Positions 1-9,139 of a stretch of 64,000 bases of DNA are shown here, in pieces; within the stretch, counting starts at the first letter, position 1, and every line of letters starts with the position of its first letter. Position numbers and translations under genes: made by a program. The stretch covers positions 59,978,325 to 60,042,324 of the forward strand of contig CM046005.1 of the NCBI GenBank assembly GCA_025175895.1. Direction: 5' to 3'. The DNA comes from Wurfbainia villosa (Eukaryota > Streptophyta > Magnoliopsida > Zingiberales > Zingiberaceae). A model generated the notes under the pieces. That model was given only the letters and a program-made list of their open reading frames with translations. It was not told the DNA's origin and ran no database searches.

Positions 1-1
1 C

Positions 2-1186
2 TTCGGATGAGGAGGATGTGGAGGCTCCCCCTTCATTTGAGCTTGAACCTTCATCTTCGGAGGAAGAGCAATCCAAGTCATCAAAGGCCATCAAGGCCAA
101 ATTGGTGACAAAGGCATTCTCCTCATCCGATGATGAGGAGGAGGATGAGGATGGATCATCCCAAGTTTTTGCCTTGAGAGCCTTAGCCTTTCCCTTCTCC
201 TTTGTTTTCTTCTCCTCTTCCTTCTTTTTCTTGCTCCCCTTTTTCTTCTTCTTTTCTTCTTTCTTTTTCCTTTCATCCTTGCTCTTGTTTAGGAGAGGAC
301 AATTGTCCCTTATGTGCCCTTCTCCTTGGCAATTGTAGCATATAACCTTCCCCCTTGGTCTTCTCATCCTATCATTAGATTTATCAAATCTAAAATTCTT
401 AAATGCACGTCTTACCCTCCTTACCATATAGGCTTCTTCGGTGCTATCCATGGAGGAGGAGGAAGATGCTTCATCATCGGAGGAGGAAGGGATTTCCATC
501 TTCTTCTTTCCCTTGTTTGCCAACAAGGCTACTCCCCTTGAAGGTTGAATTCTAGGCTCCTCTTGTATTCCCTCAAGCCTAGTTTCGTGAAGCTCCATGG
601 TTGAAAAGAATTCCTCCAAGGTGCTCACTTCTAGGTTCTTGGAGATATAAAATGAGTCCACCATAGAGCTCCATTTTGAGGACCGGGGAAAGGCATCTAT
701 GGCCTTCATTACCATATCCCGGTTTGATAGCTTCTCACCTACACTTGTTAGCCCAATTAAAATTTCTTTAAACCTAGAGTGTAGTGAGGTTACCTTTTCT
801 CCCTTTTCTAGTTTTATATTGGATAATTGGGAGCGGAGGAGGTCTCTCCTTGCTAGCTTGGCCTCGGATGTGCCTTCATGGAGTTCTATAAGCTTCTCCC
901 ACATCTCTTTGGCGCTAGCACATTCTCCGATCCGGTTGATCTCTTGTTGAGGGAGCACATTGTAGAGATGGTGCTTGGCTTTGGAGTTTGCAAGGTGCTC
1001 CTCTCTTTGCCTCTTGGTCCACCTAGATTTCTCTATTGGCTTCCCTTCTTCATCCCTAGGCAAAACGAAACCGGATTCCATTGTAATCATTATATCAAAA
1101 TCCGTTTCGAAAAATACCTCCATTCGCTTCTTCCACCAAGCGAATTCTCCTTCAAACTTCGGAGGATGGATGTTGGAGCCGGCCAT
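2..1186 (-). CDS. gag: Gag polyprotein of element A (UBN2-type, CCHC zinc knuckle), 3' end off window
   Basis: The frame opens at ATG 1186-1184 and reads 395 codons without a stop to the window edge. The N-terminal ~220 residues resemble the UBN2/gag-polypeptide domain of plant copia Gag, with a WWKKRMEVFF stretch near residue 17 and MWEKLIELHEGTS near 110. A serine/acidic linker follows, then a CX2CX4HX4C zinc knuckle (CYNCQGEGHIRDNC), expected to bind RNA. The C-terminal part is a lysine/glutamate-rich tract and an acidic serine-rich tail. The role is assembly of the virus-like particle and RNA packaging. At the position where element B has TAA, this copy has the sense codon GAA, so the frame probably continues leftward. 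Confidence 0.88.
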   Translation of the reverse strand, partial: MAGSNIHPPKFEGEFAWWKKRMEVFFETDFDIMITMESGFVLPRDEEGKPIEKSRWTKRQREEHLANSKAKHHLYNVLPQQEINRIGECASAKEMWEKLIELHEGTSEAKLARRDLLRSQLSNIKLEKGEKVTSLHSRFKEILIGLTSVGEKLSNRDMVMKAIDAFPRSSKWSSMVDSFYISKNLEVSTLEEFFSTMELHETRLEGIQEEPRIQPSRGVALLANKGKKKMEIPSSSDDEASSSSSMDSTEEAYMVRRVRRAFKNFRFDKSNDRMRRPRGKVICYNCQGEGHIRDNCPLLNKSKDERKKKEEKKKKKGSKKKKEEEKKTKEKGKAKALKAKTWDDPSSSSSSSSDEENAFVTNLALMAFDDLDCSSSEDEGSSSNEGGASTSSSSE

Positions 1187-1235
1187 TTTTGATGTAGGGC
1201 TTTTTGCGGCGGTTAGTCCGGTGACAAGCAACCTC

Positions 1236-1248
1236 TGCTCTGATACCA
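1236..1248 (-). promoter_or_regulatory. Primer-binding site of element A (initiator tRNA-Met)
   Basis: The minus strand reads TGGTATCAGAGCA, the plant initiator-methionine tRNA primer complement. It lies 2 nt from the end of the 5' LTR, which fixes element orientation and the LTR border. Confidence 0.93.
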
Positions 1249-1250
1249 CT

Positions 1251-2411
1251 TGTAGAGGATCGATATGGCCGGCTAGAGGGGGGTGAATAGCCCTCGTATG
1301 TTGGACGTCGTAATTTGTTCGTCTACAAAAGATTAGCGCAAGCGGAATATACAAATACAAAGCAAAAGACAAACAATAAAACAAACGCTAACACGATGGT
1401 ATAACGTGGTTCACGGCTACGCCGCTAATCCACGGTCCGATTCGTCCACGGTGAATCACTCCGCCAAAACCAATCACTATCGGTCTCTCCTTTGCACAAA
1501 GCTAGGTGGAGGTAACCTTTACAACCAAGATCACTCTTCTTACAATAGGATTGAAGTAAAAACAAGTAAGAAGAGTTTAGAGCTTGTGGGGCACTAGGAA
1601 GATCATTTGAAGTATGAGCATTGGCCTCTCAAAGGCTTACACCCTCTCTTTTTATAGAGAGGGCTGCCCTTGGCGATCGGCGCCATCACTAGCGGCCTCC
1701 GAACACGTCGGATCCCGTTGTAGTCAGCGGAACTCTTAGGCGATCGGCCGATGGACCTCATCGATCATTCTGCCTCGTAATCATCGCCCGATCGGCTACG
1801 AACGGTTAATGGTGAACCCTTATCTATCATTGCTTTGCGCTGATCGTGTTGATCGATGTCTTGGCGATCATTGCCCACGTATGGCGATCATTGCGCTGGC
1901 CAATCGATCGATCGTATACGGTCGAACTCACTCGACTGAGCGATCGCGCCATGACATGGAGTCGGCGGTGGGAAAACCCATCCGACACTTGGCCAAATGG
2001 CCAAGTTTCACCTAAGAGCTACCCTTCCCCGGGTTACAATCGCTCACTCTCATTTCTCGGAGTCCCTCGCCTTCGAAGTTCTCTTCGTTCTCGGCCACGT
2101 CCCTCGGCAGCATCAGGCGCACGGCTCTGCAATGCTCCTTCGCGTCTCTTGCCTCGAAGTCTACTTCCTCCGGCTTCACTCCAAGATTCTCGTCCGGCGG
2201 TCCCTCGGATGCTCCAAGCGCACGGCTTCCGCAAAGCTATCCTTCACCGACTCAAGGCACGAGTCATGAGATGTGAAACTCGCCACGGCTCCATGTGCGA
2301 ATTACTAAGTCCTGCACGACTTCAACGCACATATCACATCAACATATCAAACTAACTTAAACCCTTTGCCACACCATCAAAACCATATTACGGCAAGAGA
2401 TTGCCCTAACA
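1251..2411 (-). repeat. 5' LTR of element A (1161 bp)
   Basis: The LTR runs from TGTTAGGGC at 2411 to TCTACA at 1251 in sense orientation. A TATA box (CTATAAAAAG) lies at 1657-1648, with U3 to its right. U3 at about 1671-1960 is full of short GATC-centred motifs (CGATCGG, CGATCAT, TCGATCGATCG) and aligns poorly with B's LTRs there, while both flanks align well. Open frames inside the LTR are incidental. Confidence 0.88.
1648..1657 (-). promoter_or_regulatory. TATA box of the element A LTR
   Basis: Minus-strand CTATAAAAAG within GAGAG-type flanks. The same box occurs at the equivalent place in both B LTRs (2662-2671 and 6932-6941). Transcription would start roughly 30 nt further left. Confidence 0.7.
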
Positions 2412-3466
2412 GGTATAACGTGGTTCACGACTACCCCGCTAATCCACGGTCCAATTCGTCCAAGGTGAATCACTCCTTCAAAGCCAATCACTATTGGTCT
2501 CTCCTTTGCACCAAGCTAGGTGGAGGTAACCTTTACAAACAAGATCACTCTTCTTACAACAAGAATGGAGTAAAAGAAAGTATGAAGAGTTTAGAGCTTG
2601 TGGGGCACTTGGATGGTCGTTTGGAGTAAGTGCATTAACCCCCCAAAGCTCCACACCCTCTCTTTTTATAGAGAGGAAGATTTTCTTCTCGTTGGCCGCC
2701 ACCAGTCGACTGCTGCCCTTTGGCAGTCGACTGCCACCACTCCAACGGCCTCCGAACACGTTGGATCCCGACCATTGTAGTCCAACGGAACACTTGGCAG
2801 TCGACTGATGGACCTCATCGATCATTGCGCCTCCCGTAGAGAAGTCGGCCACGGCGGTAATGGCAAACCCTTTTGACTAGTCGATCACGCCTTAGCGATC
2901 ATTGGTGGTCTTGGCGATCGATTGCCCACATATGAGCGGTCATTGCGGCCTCAACCCAAGAATACCCGGTCGAACCACGTTCGACTTAGGAAGCGATCAT
3001 TGCCATTCCATGGCGATCGGCGCTCGAAATGCCATCCGACACTTAGCCAAATGGCCAAGTTTCACCTAAGAGCTACCCCTTCCCGGGTTACATTCGCTCA
3101 CTCTCATCTCTCGGAGTCCCTCACCTTCGAAGTTCTCTTTGTTCGCGGCCACGTCCCTTGGCAGCATCAGGCGCATGGCTCTGCAATGCTCCTTTGCGTC
3201 TCTTGCCTCAAAGTCTACTTCCTCCGGCTTCACTCCAAGCTCCTCGTCCGGCGGTCCCTCGGATGCTCCAAGCGCACGACTTCCGCAAAGCCATCCTTCA
3301 CCGACTCAAGGATTGAGTCATGAGTTGTGAAACTCGCCATGGCTCCATGTGCGAATTACTAAGTCCTGCACGACTTCAATGCACATATCAAATCAACATA
3401 ACAAACTAACTTAAACCCTTTGCCACACACATCAAAACCTAATCATGGCAAGAGATTGCCATAACA
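2412..3466 (-). repeat. 3' LTR of element B, left part missing
   Basis: It aligns with B's 5' LTR and A's LTR from GGTATAAC onward, so about 150 bp matching 6528-6680 is absent at the left. The right border is TAACA at 3466, next to the polypurine tract. It has a TATA box at 2662-2671. Its U3 carries GGCAGTCGACTGCC, a perfect palindrome near 2721, and a second GGCAGTCGACTG near 2793. Neither occurs in B's own 5' LTR. Confidence 0.85.
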
Positions 3467-3480
3467 GTCTCCCCCTTTTT
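3467..3480 (-). promoter_or_regulatory. Polypurine tract of element B
   Basis: The minus strand reads AAAAAGGGGGAGAC immediately before the TG of the 3' LTR. This is the plus-strand DNA primer site and fixes the LTR border. Confidence 0.88.
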
Positions 3481-4743
3481 GATGTGTGGCAATCCGTTTA
3501 AGTAAGGTAAAAATATTTGATAAAAATTTCTATGGTAAGAAAGCATGTAAACATAAACATGATATTGCAACATGCAACTCCCCCTTAATCCATGAAACTC
3601 CCCATACAAATTTCTCCCCCTATCATAATTAACTTAAACATAATTATTTCTCCCCCTTTAACACCATCAAAAATATTAACACTAAGTTATAAACCCATGG
3701 CATCGAGTCTAATCGAAGGAAAAATACCAAAAAAATGTTTAAAATCTGAAATCAGAAAATATTAGACTGTTTTTCAGGTGAGCAGTCGACTGCTATCAGA
3801 ATGGCAGTCCACTGGCACAATGGTTTCCGAAATTCTGATTTTCTGGGCGAATTTTAGAAATGCATTAAAAATTCTAGAAACTTAAAAAAATAGTGAAATT
3901 TGGAGAACATATTTCTTGTAAGGTTCTTCATCAATGAAAAATAATTTTTCATGCAAAATCATCATATTTTCACGTGTTTACCAAAAATCCAAAAGCTTTA
4001 AAAACTACTAGGTTTTTGATTATGATAGTATCCATTTTAACACCTAGTTTCAGTTTGAATTGTTTCAAAACATGAATACACATATTTTAAGGTAAGAAAT
4101 TGTTTTGAAAACATATGAAATATCCAACCATGATCTTTGGGCAATATGTCTATGAATTAAACATAAGCCTTCCCCATGATTGGTCTATTATTGCTATTTT
4201 GATACCTTAAATGACCATCTAAGTGCCATAGGCATTACTGGACATTTGTATCATCCTAACATCTCACTCATGCTATGTTTTCAATCAAAGTAGCCTATGG
4301 TGAGTGTGAGATGCATCCTAGAGGGTATTTGTATATACTTAACCATTATATTCATACAATTCTATCAAGGTTAAGTATCATCCTAACACTCAACATGATC
4401 ATAATGACATATATGAACTAAATTCATATTATGATCATGAAATACATGTATTCATCAAATTGTAATCATGCATTAGGTATTATATCATGATAATAAACAA
4501 AATATCACCAAATGCATGATTTAAACCCTATTTCTCATGATGATGTGCCAAATTTCAAAATCATAAATCATGATTGCACATATACATAGAAATTACATAG
4601 ATTATCATGATTTAAGCATTATTAACTATTTATAGGCACGTTATCATCACCTAACACTACTTAAAAATGTTGTCCCGCCATCCTAAGTCAACCAAAGATA
4701 TGATATAGGTCAATTCCATATGGTTGACTACCCTAGGGTTTTC
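3481..4743 (-). other. AT-rich non-coding 3' region of element B
   Basis: This is where a copia element would carry pol, but I see no recognisable pol motif and no long frame on either strand. Near 3781-3815 are one copy and one near-copy of the GCAGTCGACTGC motif that also occurs in the 3' LTR U3. Otherwise it is AT-rich with many short ATGATCATG-like words. Confidence 0.7.
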
Positions 4744-5265
4744 CTAACCCTTAAGGATGGATTTTGGAACCCAAAATAGATTCTTGCCTATGGGGTTCAC
4801 TAGAAATTCCTTAGGAATCCATTTCCTAGCAATTACTTTCTTCTTATCTTGTCCCCTAGCAATTAGGCATTTGTAGGCCTTTTCATTTTTCTTTTCTTTA
4901 TAACCTAGGCCTTTCTTATTGAAACTAGCTCTTTGGCTCCCTATAATCATGTTCAAGGTGTTTGAGCCAATTGTAAACTTTTCTAGGGCTTTGGTTAAAT
5001 AATCTACTTTCTCTCTTAAAGTCCTATTTTCCTCTATGCATGCATCATTAACATCAAAAGGCATATAGTTATCATGTGAGCATGCATCATTTAAGCTAGA
5101 AGAAATATTATCATTTAAGCATGCTTTTTCTAGCTTATTTTCTAAGTCCTTAATTTGATCTAGCATGATTTTGTTCTTCTTCTTAGCTCTAAATAAATCC
5201 TTAGTTAAGCTAGAAATCATAGAAACTATTTTACTAGGTGAAAGATTGGTTACCATAGTTTCCAT
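4744..5265 (-). CDS. Coiled-coil continuation of Gag in element B (after an in-frame TAA)
   Basis: This 173-residue frame starts at ATG 5265, only four codons after the gag stop and in the same frame. Residues 20-75 are rich in Lys, Glu, Leu and Asn and look like a coiled coil (LTKDLFRAKKKNKIMLDQIK). The end carries a conserved block, LEKFTIGSNTLNMIIGSQ, followed by a basic tail. From memory this type of segment follows the zinc knuckle in the Gag region of long copia elements. In B it would be made only by stop readthrough or reinitiation. Element A has a sense codon at the stop, so I read it as the original Gag C-terminus cut off by one nonsense change. Confidence 0.7.
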   Translation of the reverse strand: METMVTNLSPSKIVSMISSLTKDLFRAKKKNKIMLDQIKDLENKLEKACLNDNISSSLNDACSHDNYMPFDVNDACIEENRTLREKVDYLTKALEKFTIGSNTLNMIIGSQRASFNKKGLGYKEKKNEKAYKCLIARGQDKKKVIARKWIPKEFLVNPIGKNLFWVPKSILKG

Positions 5266-5277
5266 GTCCTCTTCTTC

Positions 5278-6465
5278 TTAGGATGAGGAGGTGGAGGCTC
5301 CCCCTTCACTAGAGCTCCCTCCACTTGAGCTTGATTCTTCATTTTCGGTGGAGGAGCAATCCAAGTCGTCAAATTCCATCAATGCTAGGTTGGTGACAAA
5401 TGCATTTTCTTCCTCGGATAAGGAAGAGGAAGAGGGGTCATCCCATGTCTTGGCCTTGAATGCTTTGGCCTTCCCCTTTTCCTTTGCCTTCTTTTCTTCT
5501 TCCTTTTTCTTGTTCCCCTTTTTCTTCTTCTTTTCTTCCTTCTTTTTCTTTTCTTCCTTGCTCTTGTTTAGGAGGGGACAATTGTCCCTTATGTGGCCCT
5601 CTCCTTGGCAATTGTAGCATATGATCTTTCCTCTTGGTCTTCTATTCCTATCATTTGATTTGTTAAATCTAAAAACTTTTAATGCACGTCTTACCCTCCT
5701 TACCAAATAAGCTTCTTCCGTGCTATCCATGGAGGAGGAGGAAGAGGCTTCATCATCGGAGGAGGAGGGGATCTCCATCTTCTTCTTCCCCTTGTTTGTC
5801 ATCAAAGCTACTCCTCTTGAAGGTTGGATTCTTGGCTCTTCTTGTATTCCTTCAAGCCTCATTTCGTGGAGTTCCATTGTTGAGAAGAACTCCTCCAAGG
5901 TGCTCACTTCTAAATTCTTTGAGATATAGAATGAGTCCACCATGGAGCTCCACTTTGAGGACCGGGGAAAGGCATCTATGGCCTTCATTACCATATCCCG
6001 GTTGGAGAGCTTTTCACCTACACTTGACAAACCGGTTATAATTTCCTTGAAATGAGAATGTAAGGAAATTACCTTTTCTCCCTTTTCTAGTTTAATGTTG
6101 TTGAGTTGGGAGCGAAAGAGGTCTCTCCTTGCTAGCTTCGCCTCGGATGTGCCTTCATGAAGCTCAATTAGCTTCTCCCACATCTCCTTGGCACTTAGGC
6201 ATTCTCCAATTCGGTTGATCTCTTGTTGGGGGAGCACATTGAAAAGATGATGGTTGGCTTTTGAGTTTGCAAGGTGCTCTTCCCTTTGCTTTTTGGTCCA
6301 CCTAGATTTCTCTATTGGCTTCCCTTCTTCATTCCTAGGCAAAATGAAACCGGATTCAATTGTAATCATAATATCAAAATCCGTTTCGAAAAATACCTCC
6401 ATTCTCTTTTTCCACCAAGAGAATTCGCCGTCGAACTTCGATGGGTGGATGTTGGAGCCGGCCAT
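5278..6465 (-). CDS. gag: Gag polyprotein of element B (UBN2-type, CCHC zinc knuckle)
   Basis: Complete 395-residue frame from ATG 6465 to TAA 5278. The N-terminal UBN2-like region has WWKKRMEVFF near residue 17 and LARRDLFRSQL near 125, and carries the particle-forming part. A CX2CX4HX4C knuckle (CYNCQGEGHIRDNC) sits near residue 285, followed by a long KKKEE-rich basic stretch and a serine/glutamate tail. The leader between primer-binding site and ATG is only about 50 nt. The frame is unbroken, unlike the pol genes elsewhere in the window, and collinear with element A. The terminal TAA differs from A's GAA by one base and separates the coiled-coil part. Confidence 0.92.
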   Translation of the reverse strand: MAGSNIHPSKFDGEFSWWKKRMEVFFETDFDIMITIESGFILPRNEEGKPIEKSRWTKKQREEHLANSKANHHLFNVLPQQEINRIGECLSAKEMWEKLIELHEGTSEAKLARRDLFRSQLNNIKLEKGEKVISLHSHFKEIITGLSSVGEKLSNRDMVMKAIDAFPRSSKWSSMVDSFYISKNLEVSTLEEFFSTMELHEMRLEGIQEEPRIQPSRGVALMTNKGKKKMEIPSSSDDEASSSSSMDSTEEAYLVRRVRRALKVFRFNKSNDRNRRPRGKIICYNCQGEGHIRDNCPLLNKSKEEKKKKEEKKKKKGNKKKEEEKKAKEKGKAKAFKAKTWDDPSSSSLSEEENAFVTNLALMEFDDLDCSSTENEESSSSGGSSSEGGASTSSS

Positions 6466-6514
6466 TTTGAATGTTGTTTGTTGTGTCGGTTAGTCCTCGA
6501 CAAGCTTTCCTTGC

Positions 6515-6525
6515 CTCTGATACCA
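6515..6525 (-). promoter_or_regulatory. Primer-binding site of element B
   Basis: Minus-strand TGGTATCAGAG, 2 nt from the LTR border, matches the initiator tRNA-Met primer site. Confidence 0.9.
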
Positions 6526-6527
6526 CT

Positions 6528-7603
6528 TGTTGTGGATCGAACGGCTGGCTAGAGGGGGGTGAATAGCCCTCTTACGATGGATGTTGTAAATTGCTCGTCT
6601 ACAAAAGATTAGCGCAAGCGGAATATACAAATACAAATAGACAAAGCAAAAGATAAACAATAAAACAAACTCTAACACGATGGTATAACATGGTTCACGG
6701 ATACGCCGCTAATCCACGGTCCGATTCGTCCAAGGTGAATCACTCCTTCAAAGCCAATCACTATTGGTCTCTCCTTTGCACCAAGCTAGGTGGAGGTAAC
6801 CTTTACAAAGAAGATCACTCTTCTTACAATAAGAATGGAGTAAAAGCAAGTAAGAAGAGTTTAGAGCTTGTGGGGCACTTGGATGGTCGTTTGGAGTAAG
6901 TGCATTAACCCCCCAAAGCTCCACACCCTCTCTTTTTATAGAGAGGAAGCTGTAGTCTAACGATGGACCTCATCACGATCACGCTTCAGTCGATCACAAG
7001 CCGCCACTCTGGCGGTTCGTGGCTAAACCCTTTCAACCGATCACGCCTTTAGTAGTCGATCGGTGGTCTTGGCCGATCGCGCACATATGCGATCATGCCG
7101 TCATTTCAAACAGCACAATCGATCGAATCCACGGTCGAACCACGTTCAGGCAATGACCGTGTCGGAAATGCCATCCGACACTTAGCCAAATGGCCAAGTT
7201 TCACCTAAGAGCTACCCCTTCCCGAGTTACATTCGCTCACTCTCATCTCTCGGAGTCCCTCCCTTCGAAGTTATCTTCGTTCGCGGCCACGTCCCTCGGC
7301 AGCATCAGGCGCACGACTCTTCAATGCTCCTTCATGTCTCTTGCCTCGAAGTCTACTTCCTCCGGCTTCACTCCAAGCTCCTCGTCCGGTGGTCCCTCAG
7401 ATGCTCCAAGCGCATGGCTTCCGCAAAGCCATCCTTCACTGACTCAAGGACTGAGTCATGAGTTGTGAAACTCACCATGGCTCCATGTGCGAATTACTAA
7501 GTCCTGCATGACTTCAACGCACATATCAAATCAACATAACAAACTAACTTAAACCCTTTGCTACACACATCAAAACCTAATCATGGCAAGGATTGCCCTA
7601 ACA
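6528..7603 (-). repeat. 5' LTR of element B (1076 bp)
   Basis: Borders are TG...CA in sense orientation: TGTTAGGGCA at 7603 and ...CCACAACA at 6528. The TATA box CTATAAAAAG is at 6941-6932. The outer parts match the 3' LTR closely, but 6949-7175 differs strongly in length and content. Faithful copies from one insertion should not differ this way, so recombination between elements is possible. Confidence 0.88.
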
Positions 7604-9139
7604 AATTAGACCCTATTAAGCCCGTCATTCCCAGATGACCCAAACAGGCTTTCCCGAAGCCTATTAAATCTTTCCCCATAATAGCCATAGAAATTTCTAT
7701 TTAAGTCCAGGAATATTTCTAAAAATCCCAAAAAAATCCACAAGATAATTTATCAATTAACGAGAAAATATTTTTATTTTATTTTTGTTTTTTGGTATTT
7801 TACAAGGATTCAGATAGCTCATCGACAGCGAGCAGTGAGGGTGATTCTGACGCTTTTCAATGGCGAAGCTCCCAACACATACGACCGGAGTTGAAACACC
7901 TCAGTTGGAAGGGATTCGGAAGGCTGAGATACTTGCTACTGTTGGGATTCGACAGAATTTTTCTCAGCTCTGACAGTGATTTTGACTTCTAATTCCAGCG
8001 GTAACCCCTTCATTTTATCGTTGGTGAAGAGATCTTGCAACCCAGGTTTCAGTTCCATTCCCTCCCGAAATCTCCATCTCCAGAACCACCCATAGGCTGC
8101 CGAAATTTGCCAACTCCGCCAACCATCGCTGGAGCAGAGGGTTAGCTTCATCCTACACTTCAACACTTGCCGAAGGATTTTCCAGCAAGGAATCCACCCA
8201 TTCCATCCACCGGAGGGGGTTGTTCGGGTTGTTGTCACCGTTGTGGAGTTATCGGTGGTTATGTTTGGTGTTTATCCATTGATTTAGATTTTTATCTTGT
8301 TTACTTTGATGTTTAATTCTAGTGTTTAATTTGATTGTTTATCGTGCATTTAATTAGGAGTTTAGCAGTAATTTATTTTATCATTCATGAATTATTTGTG
8401 CTAGTTGTTACTTTGCTTAGTTGTTAATTAAGTTAATGGTTCCTTAGCTTAGTTGTTCCTTAGTCTAATTGTTTTGTATCTTAATTGTTCATTAGCTTAA
8501 TTTCATCGTAATCATAGTTAAATTTCATTCTTTCCTTTACACTCATGTTTTTTCGCATTTGAATTTTTTTTTAATTTCCTGCATTGTCTTTATGTTTTTG
8601 AATGTTTAGTTTATATGTTCTTTAATTACGTTATCATCATAGTTTAGTTAGATTGAGGTTTTAATTACTTGCATTGTTTTTCATGGAGTAGGATTAGTCT
8701 TTTAAATTCGAAACCCCCAATTGAAACTAAAAATCTAAAACAATAATTAATAATCCTAAGACTACTATTCTACCATTACACTTAATGGGAAATGATTCGG
8801 GCCATTTACTATGCTATATTAGTGTAGAGAGGGTTTGGTAATTAATTTGAAAAGGTACCATGACACTTAACTACAGTTATCAACCATCACCTCCTCTTGC
8901 GGATTCATGGAGGAGTTCCACCTCAACGACATCATCCAAGCTTCACTAGATTCGGGAGAGCAAGGAGTCACCACCAAGCTTCCAGATTTAGGAGTTTGTT
9001 TCATCTTCTCCATTCATTTTTCTCCGGAGACTCGATTGAGCTCCGTCGAATGTATTTGGAGTATTCTATCCATTATTCGAGCATATCTTAGTGGGATGAT
9101 CATTTACTTCATTTTGTTGCTTGTTACATTTTCTTTATA
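7604..9139. other. Non-genic AT-rich stretch
   Basis: No convincing coding frame is visible. 8280-8700 is TTTAATTG/TTAGTTG-rich. 8760-8885 (GGGAAATGATTCGGGCC ... TTAGTGTAGAG) loosely resembles the LTR end of Tat/Athila-type gypsy elements, a weak recollection only. A 100-codon minus-strand frame at 7936-8238 has no recognisable domain. Confidence 0.4.

Larger units (their letters stand above)
1..2411 (-). mobile_element. Gag-only LTR retrotransposon A, 5' half (partial)
   Basis: In sense order on the minus strand this holds a complete 5' LTR (2411-1251), a primer-binding site (1248-1236) and a gag frame from 1186 that is open to the window edge. It is closely related to element B to its right. 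Its LTR ends in TAACA at 2411 and is followed directly by LTR sequence of the same family that starts partway in, at GGTAT. This suggests A inserted into B's 3' LTR. The 3' half, and any pol region, lies outside the window, so whether A lacks pol like B is unknown. Confidence 0.8.
2412..7603 (-). mobile_element. Gag-only (TR-GAG-like) LTR retrotransposon B
   Basis: In sense order: 5' LTR 7603-6528, primer-binding site 6525-6515, gag 6465-5278, an in-frame continuation 5265-4744, about 1.26 kb of AT-rich sequence, a polypurine tract 3480-3467 and a left-truncated 3' LTR 3466-2412. There is no protease, integrase, reverse transcriptase or RNase H. This matches the non-autonomous class of terminal-repeat elements with a gag domain. 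Its Gag resembles copia elements of the SIRE/Maximus kind, though I place the lineage only tentatively. Mobilisation would need another element's pol proteins. No target duplication can be checked, because the left end of the 3' LTR is missing here. Confidence 0.82.

Noticed and set aside
1236..1250. tRNA gene
   Set aside because: Only the 3'-end complement (primer site) is present at each location; no tRNA body was seen.
1846..2355. 169-codon plus-strand frame
   Set aside because: Antisense to A's LTR, low-complexity, no domain.
7936..8238. 100-codon minus-strand frame
   Set aside because: No recognisable motif and no supporting gene structure.
8760..8890. Tat/Athila-type LTR end
   Set aside because: The resemblance is short and from memory; kept only as a note in the spacer entry.
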